Assembly: GCA_000469685.2 (NCBI GenBank)
Contig: LS997563.1
Span: 36,201,468 to 36,265,467, forward strand
Length of the DNA stretch: 64,000 bases
DNA from: Haemonchus contortus
Taxonomy: Eukaryota; Nematoda; Chromadorea; Rhabditida; Trichostrongylidae
Direction of reading: 5' to 3'
Position 1 is the first letter of the stretch, and every line of letters begins with the position of its first letter. The position numbers and the translations under genes were made by a program. Of this stretch, positions 62,501 through 64,000 are shown piece by piece. The notes below the pieces were generated by a model. It was not told the origin of the DNA. It saw only the letters and a list, made by a program, of their open reading frames with translations, and did not search any database.

Positions 62501-63816
62501 TTTTTTGAATAAGCGTGCAATACTTATTACCCAACTTAATATCGAATTTTTTTTGTAATATTTGAAACATTCTAAAAGAGCTTATTGCCTTCGAACATCG
62601 ATAGATACCTGATAACATCGATATGCACATATCTCCGCTGTATCGGTTTTTAATGTCGTCTCAAATGCTGAAGTAAATTGGGGTGGACGTTCTTCATATT
62701 CGACAATTTGGAAGTTCACAATGCATCCTGAAACTCATGATATCGACAGAATAACAGTGACAAGTGTGCCTTCGGTGACTCGTTGCGATGAAAATCATGC
62801 TAGGGTGTCAAAATGCAATCGACGGACAGATCTCCTCAAAAAAGTCATGCAGTTAGTGAAATTGTGGTGGTAAGCTCATGCGTTGGGACTCAAAGATTCT
62901 TCACAATTTTCGATTATTATTTAGTTTCGTTTCATTTCCTATCAATGCGGATATGTTCATTTGAACACTATTTATTCTTATTTATTGTTAGTATCACAAA
63001 TCGTCATGCTGCCACGACCCCAGTTAGTGCAGATAGTTGTTTTAAAAGAATTCGCTCCTACAGAAAAATAATCCAGTTTCTTAATAGGTGCTAGCGACGA
63101 GACTGACTCTAATGACAAGTTGCTACCAGCATTCACCTAGTTATCCTACTAACCTTAACATTAGCTCAAAGGGATCTTTACTCAAAAACGACTATAAATT
63201 CAATAAATATACTGAGCCCTATTCCCTTAGTTAGTACGAGTTAGTTCAACGAACAAATGTTTCCAAAAAAGTCTCGCAAACATCTCATGGATATTGTTTG
63301 AAGATCAAAAAATGTTAGTGGTTTTAGTCGCACCTAGACGGTAATTCATTTTAATGATGAACTTTTTCAAGAAAACCTTGTAGTTGCTCCTCAGGTACAA
63401 GGGTATCGTTAATTACGGTTGATTGGATTGAATTATGACCATTATCTGTGGTCTTATCAACGTCGGATGTCGCCTGTGTGGTCGATGCATCAGATTCGGC
63501 TTCGTTTTTGTCGTCATCTTCCTTTACTGGTTGGGGTCGCAGCGAATCTGGAGTCTTATTAAATTCGAAGTCTGTGACGACTTTTAGAAGATAGAGCAAA
63601 CTAACAGCAATTGACGCAGTGAATCCAAGTGACTTCCTTGGCTTCATACTGGAGCACGACTCCTCCGTTGGTGCAGAAGTGCTTGTCGTTATATGAGAGT
63701 CCACAGGAAAGCGTTTTGGGATCGAACCTTGCACCACTGCAGCCATCCTGGAATATTGAATACGTCAATCCAGATAAAAATACCACAAATCCTACACTGT
63801 ATATCGTCGTCTTCAT
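41561..63816 (-). CDS. Large secreted mucin-like protein with PAN/apple domains
   Basis: Probably a cuticle, epithelial-surface or matrix protein; no orthologue is named. Eleven exons keep phase: 60074-59933, 56921-56847, 56785-53732, 53679-53483, 53392-53308, 53252-53112, 48633-48358, 47205-47075, 42384-42222, 42112-42012 and 41624-41561. Upstream, 63816-63606 gives a signal peptide (MKTTIYSVGFVVFLSGLTYS) and a Cys-rich module, followed by an acidic Ser/Thr exon to about 63417 or 63399. The 60074 exon repeats the Cys module (DGCTGAKFDPK). A huge Thr/Ser/Glu exon follows, then an acidic linker. One complete PAN-like unit (LQHCAKLCFETGCSTAFFT) is in one exon, and two more units are split across exons (DCAKKCFES/KGCSLAGF and ECARACHSRRC/CMMTTSEP). 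The 3' end below 41561 is unresolved. Whether the 63.8-kb exons belong to the same transcript is inferred, not shown. Confidence 0.75.
41716..41843. mobile_element. MITE, TGGCTGCTTTCA family, copy 2
   Basis: Ends GGCTGCTTTCATAGCCCACG and CGGACTATGAAAGCAGC are inverted repeats. The interior contains GTCGCGCGACTGGTC twice (near 41753 and 41799), so the whole element is strongly self-complementary. Confidence 0.8.
43430..44390 (+). repeat. Single-arm relative of the large inverted repeat, with tandem units
   Basis: Four to five imperfect units of about 125-145 bp, each with ACTCCTG...GTGGACCTAGAGCGTTCAAA and GGATGGGAACACTTATG, run from 43490 to 44040. A unique block follows (CTTACGACCGCTACCCAGC near 44238). 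The same order occurs in the right arm of the inverted repeat at 51240-52000. It lies in the 4.7-kb intron of the mucin/PAN gene. The open frame through it is repeat-borne. Confidence 0.8.
45122..45209. mobile_element. MITE, TGGCTGCTTTCA family, copy 3
   Basis: An 88-bp short version with left end TGGCTGCTTTCATAGTCCGC and right end CACTATGAAGGCGCCCA. The interior has a small hairpin (GGCGTCCTAACGCC). Confidence 0.7.
46390..46465 (-). repeat. tRNA-like repeat head, unit B
   Basis: The minus reading starts GCGGGATCTCGGTAGTGTTA and carries an A-box-like TAGTGTTAGGG and a B-box GGGTTCAAGTCC. It resembles a tRNA head, but the ends do not form an acceptor stem and it recurs as a diverged repeat at 46660-46732, so I call it a SINE-like repeat and not a functional tRNA. 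Confidence 0.5.
46500..46980 (-). repeat. tRNA-like repeat, unit A, interrupted by a MITE
   Basis: A second copy of the tRNA-like head (46660-46732, with the B-box GGTTCGAGTCC on the minus strand) and its flanking sequence (GTCAGCCAAAATCGGCGTTGAA near 46900, matching 46515-46540 of the neighbouring unit). Excising the MITE at 46765-46876 restores collinearity with unit B. Confidence 0.6.
46765..46876. mobile_element. MITE, TGGCTGCTTTCA family, copy 4
   Basis: A 112-bp element with left end TGGCCGCTTTCATAGTCCGC and right end GCAGACTATGAAAGCAGCCA. It is inserted into the tRNA-like repeat unit A. Confidence 0.8.
48634..50210. other. Mucin/PAN intron, unique part
   Basis: Part of the 4.5-kb intron between exons 53252-53112 and 48633-48358, which join in phase 1. 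A GC-rich patch lies at 48890-49180. No exon or known repeat was recognised. Confidence 0.45.
50215..52295. repeat. Large inverted repeat with about 1-kb arms
   Basis: Two arms of about 1.0-1.1 kb are mirror images around an axis near 51180, where GCGAATTATATATAGTAGTA meets its complement. From the centre outward each arm has a CA/TG-rich stretch, three imperfect tandem units (CTAGAGCGTT...GGATGG), a block with TACGACCGCTACCCAGCAAG, and an outer block with GAGGGCAAAAGATCGAGACT. Arms are clearly diverged (indels and many substitutions), so it is an old foldback. No transposase was identified. It lies inside an intron of the mucin/PAN gene. Confidence 0.85.
53732..56785 (-). CDS. Giant Ser/Thr-rich exon of the mucin/PAN gene
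   Basis: A single 3054-nt exon encoding about 1018 residues dominated by Thr, Ser, Glu, Ala, Pro and Gly, as expected of a heavily O-glycosylated extracellular stalk. It is bounded by a TTTTTCAG acceptor at 56786 and a GTTTGT donor at 53731, and is phase 1 on both sides. A block of 67-residue repeats lies between about 55280 and 56285. The remainder shows older, diverged repeats built on the pattern SGEEP...NKVPNVAAN. Confidence 0.85.
55280..56285 (-). repeat. Five tandem 201-bp coding repeats
   Basis: The marker CAACATTGG on the plus strand recurs at 55280, 55481, 55682, 55883 and 56084, exactly 201 bp apart. This equals 67 codons, so the frame is kept. Units differ at only a few positions. 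They encode SNKVPNVAANVDEEA, SGAGEETTTVGEE, TTAGPIEASGEEPAV and intervening Ser/Thr residues. Confidence 0.95.
56922..59932. other. Mucin/PAN intron
   Basis: A 3.0-kb intron between exons 60074-59933 and 56921-56847, which join in phase 1. Short ORFs such as 57876-58181 (plus) have no recognised domain. Confidence 0.5.
60680..60963 (-). repeat. tRNA-derived SINE, copy 7
   Basis: A diverged copy. The tail is at 60680-60755 (GGAATGCGCCACCTTATTCG), the body carries TACCAATCAGCCGAAGCC, and the head is near 60940-60963. It lies in the large upstream intron of the mucin/PAN gene if the 63.8-kb exons belong to it. Confidence 0.6.
60964..63350. other. Intron or intergenic stretch with decayed repeats
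   Basis: No confident exon was found. A minus reading at about 62470-62380 (NPYATTRQLAADMQ) resembles the second helix-turn-helix of mariner-type transposases and is probably a remnant. A minus ORF at 61779-62000 and a plus ORF at 60944-61228 have no recognised motif. Confidence 0.35.
63351..63816 (-). CDS. Signal-peptide and Cys-module exons, possible 5' end of mucin/PAN gene
   Basis: ATG at 63816 begins a 23-residue hydrophobic leader that runs directly into DGCSGARFDPKTLSCGLSYN. A TGTTCTAG at about 63854-63861 could be a trans-splice or 5' intron acceptor. The coding exon ends at 63606 with a GTTAGT donor. A Ser/Thr/Asp-rich reading then follows from 63571 (or 63580) to a stop at 63351. 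It may instead splice out earlier, at GTAATT (63416) or GTACCT (63398), toward the phase-0 exon at 60074. The Cys module is the same length (142 nt from GAT) as the 60074-59933 exon and about 60% similar in protein. It is either the gene's first exon or a separate small paralogue. Confidence 0.6.
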
Positions 63817-63861
63817 GACGTTAGGTGCGGCAACTGTAACGACTTTCAGGAATCTAGAACA

Positions 63862-64000
63862 CAAGGAAGGGAAATGAGGAGCGCTATTAGTCAGTGAATC
63901 TCCTTTAGTGTAAACGCCTTTCGGGTCGAATTGTTTTATTTATTCATCCAGACCCGAATGATATTGTAAACTATCACACTAAGGCAAGTGTTAAGGCTCG
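63862..64000. other. Upstream flank of the mucin/PAN 5' exons
   Basis: AT-rich sequence at the window edge. It may contain the promoter or an intron. Nothing specific is supported. Confidence 0.3.

Overview
This window looks like nuclear DNA of a nematode, most likely a strongylid (hookworm-like) worm. The genes have many short exons and long introns with GT..AG borders and T-rich acceptors ending in TTTCAG. The interspersed repeats are RTE-type LINE fragments, mariner elements, tRNA-headed SINEs and MITEs. Species is not determined. There is no sign of bacterial operons, CRISPR or rRNA. All gene models below were spliced by hand and checked for reading phase.

Layout: 1-3068 is repeat-rich (SINE copies, one split by a MITE, and an integrase-like scrap). 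3069-7635 (minus) is a complete 8-exon L-type lectin of the early secretory pathway (348 aa). 10262-16473 (minus) is a complete 14-exon ONECUT transcription factor (642 aa, CUT domain plus homeodomain). It is divergent from 18169-23454 (plus), a MALT1 paracaspase with death domain, Ig-like domains and catalytic His/Cys intact. 24132-24747 (plus) is a small unrecognised two-exon ORF set. 25656-40996 (minus) is a CEP104 ciliary-tip gene whose introns hold RTE fragments, two broken mariner copies and several MITEs. 41561-63816 (minus) is a very large secreted gene: a signal peptide, a duplicated Cys-rich exon, a Ser/Thr-rich mucin exon of about 1018 codons with near-identical 201-bp repeats, then PAN/apple-like domains. 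Its introns hold a roughly 2-kb inverted repeat and a tandem-repeat relative of one arm.

The genes do not form a pathway together. They are ordinary metazoan single genes: secretory cargo lectin, neuronal-type transcription factor, immune/IL-17-type protease, cilium-tip tubulin binder, and extracellular matrix or cuticle protein. The less ordinary content is the mucin/PAN gene and the repeat families: a MITE with ends TGGCTGCTTTCATAGTCCGC (4 copies), a MITE with ends TTAAAGGCAC, a tRNA-derived SINE (7 copies), and the large inverted repeat that would be transcribed inside the mucin/PAN intron.
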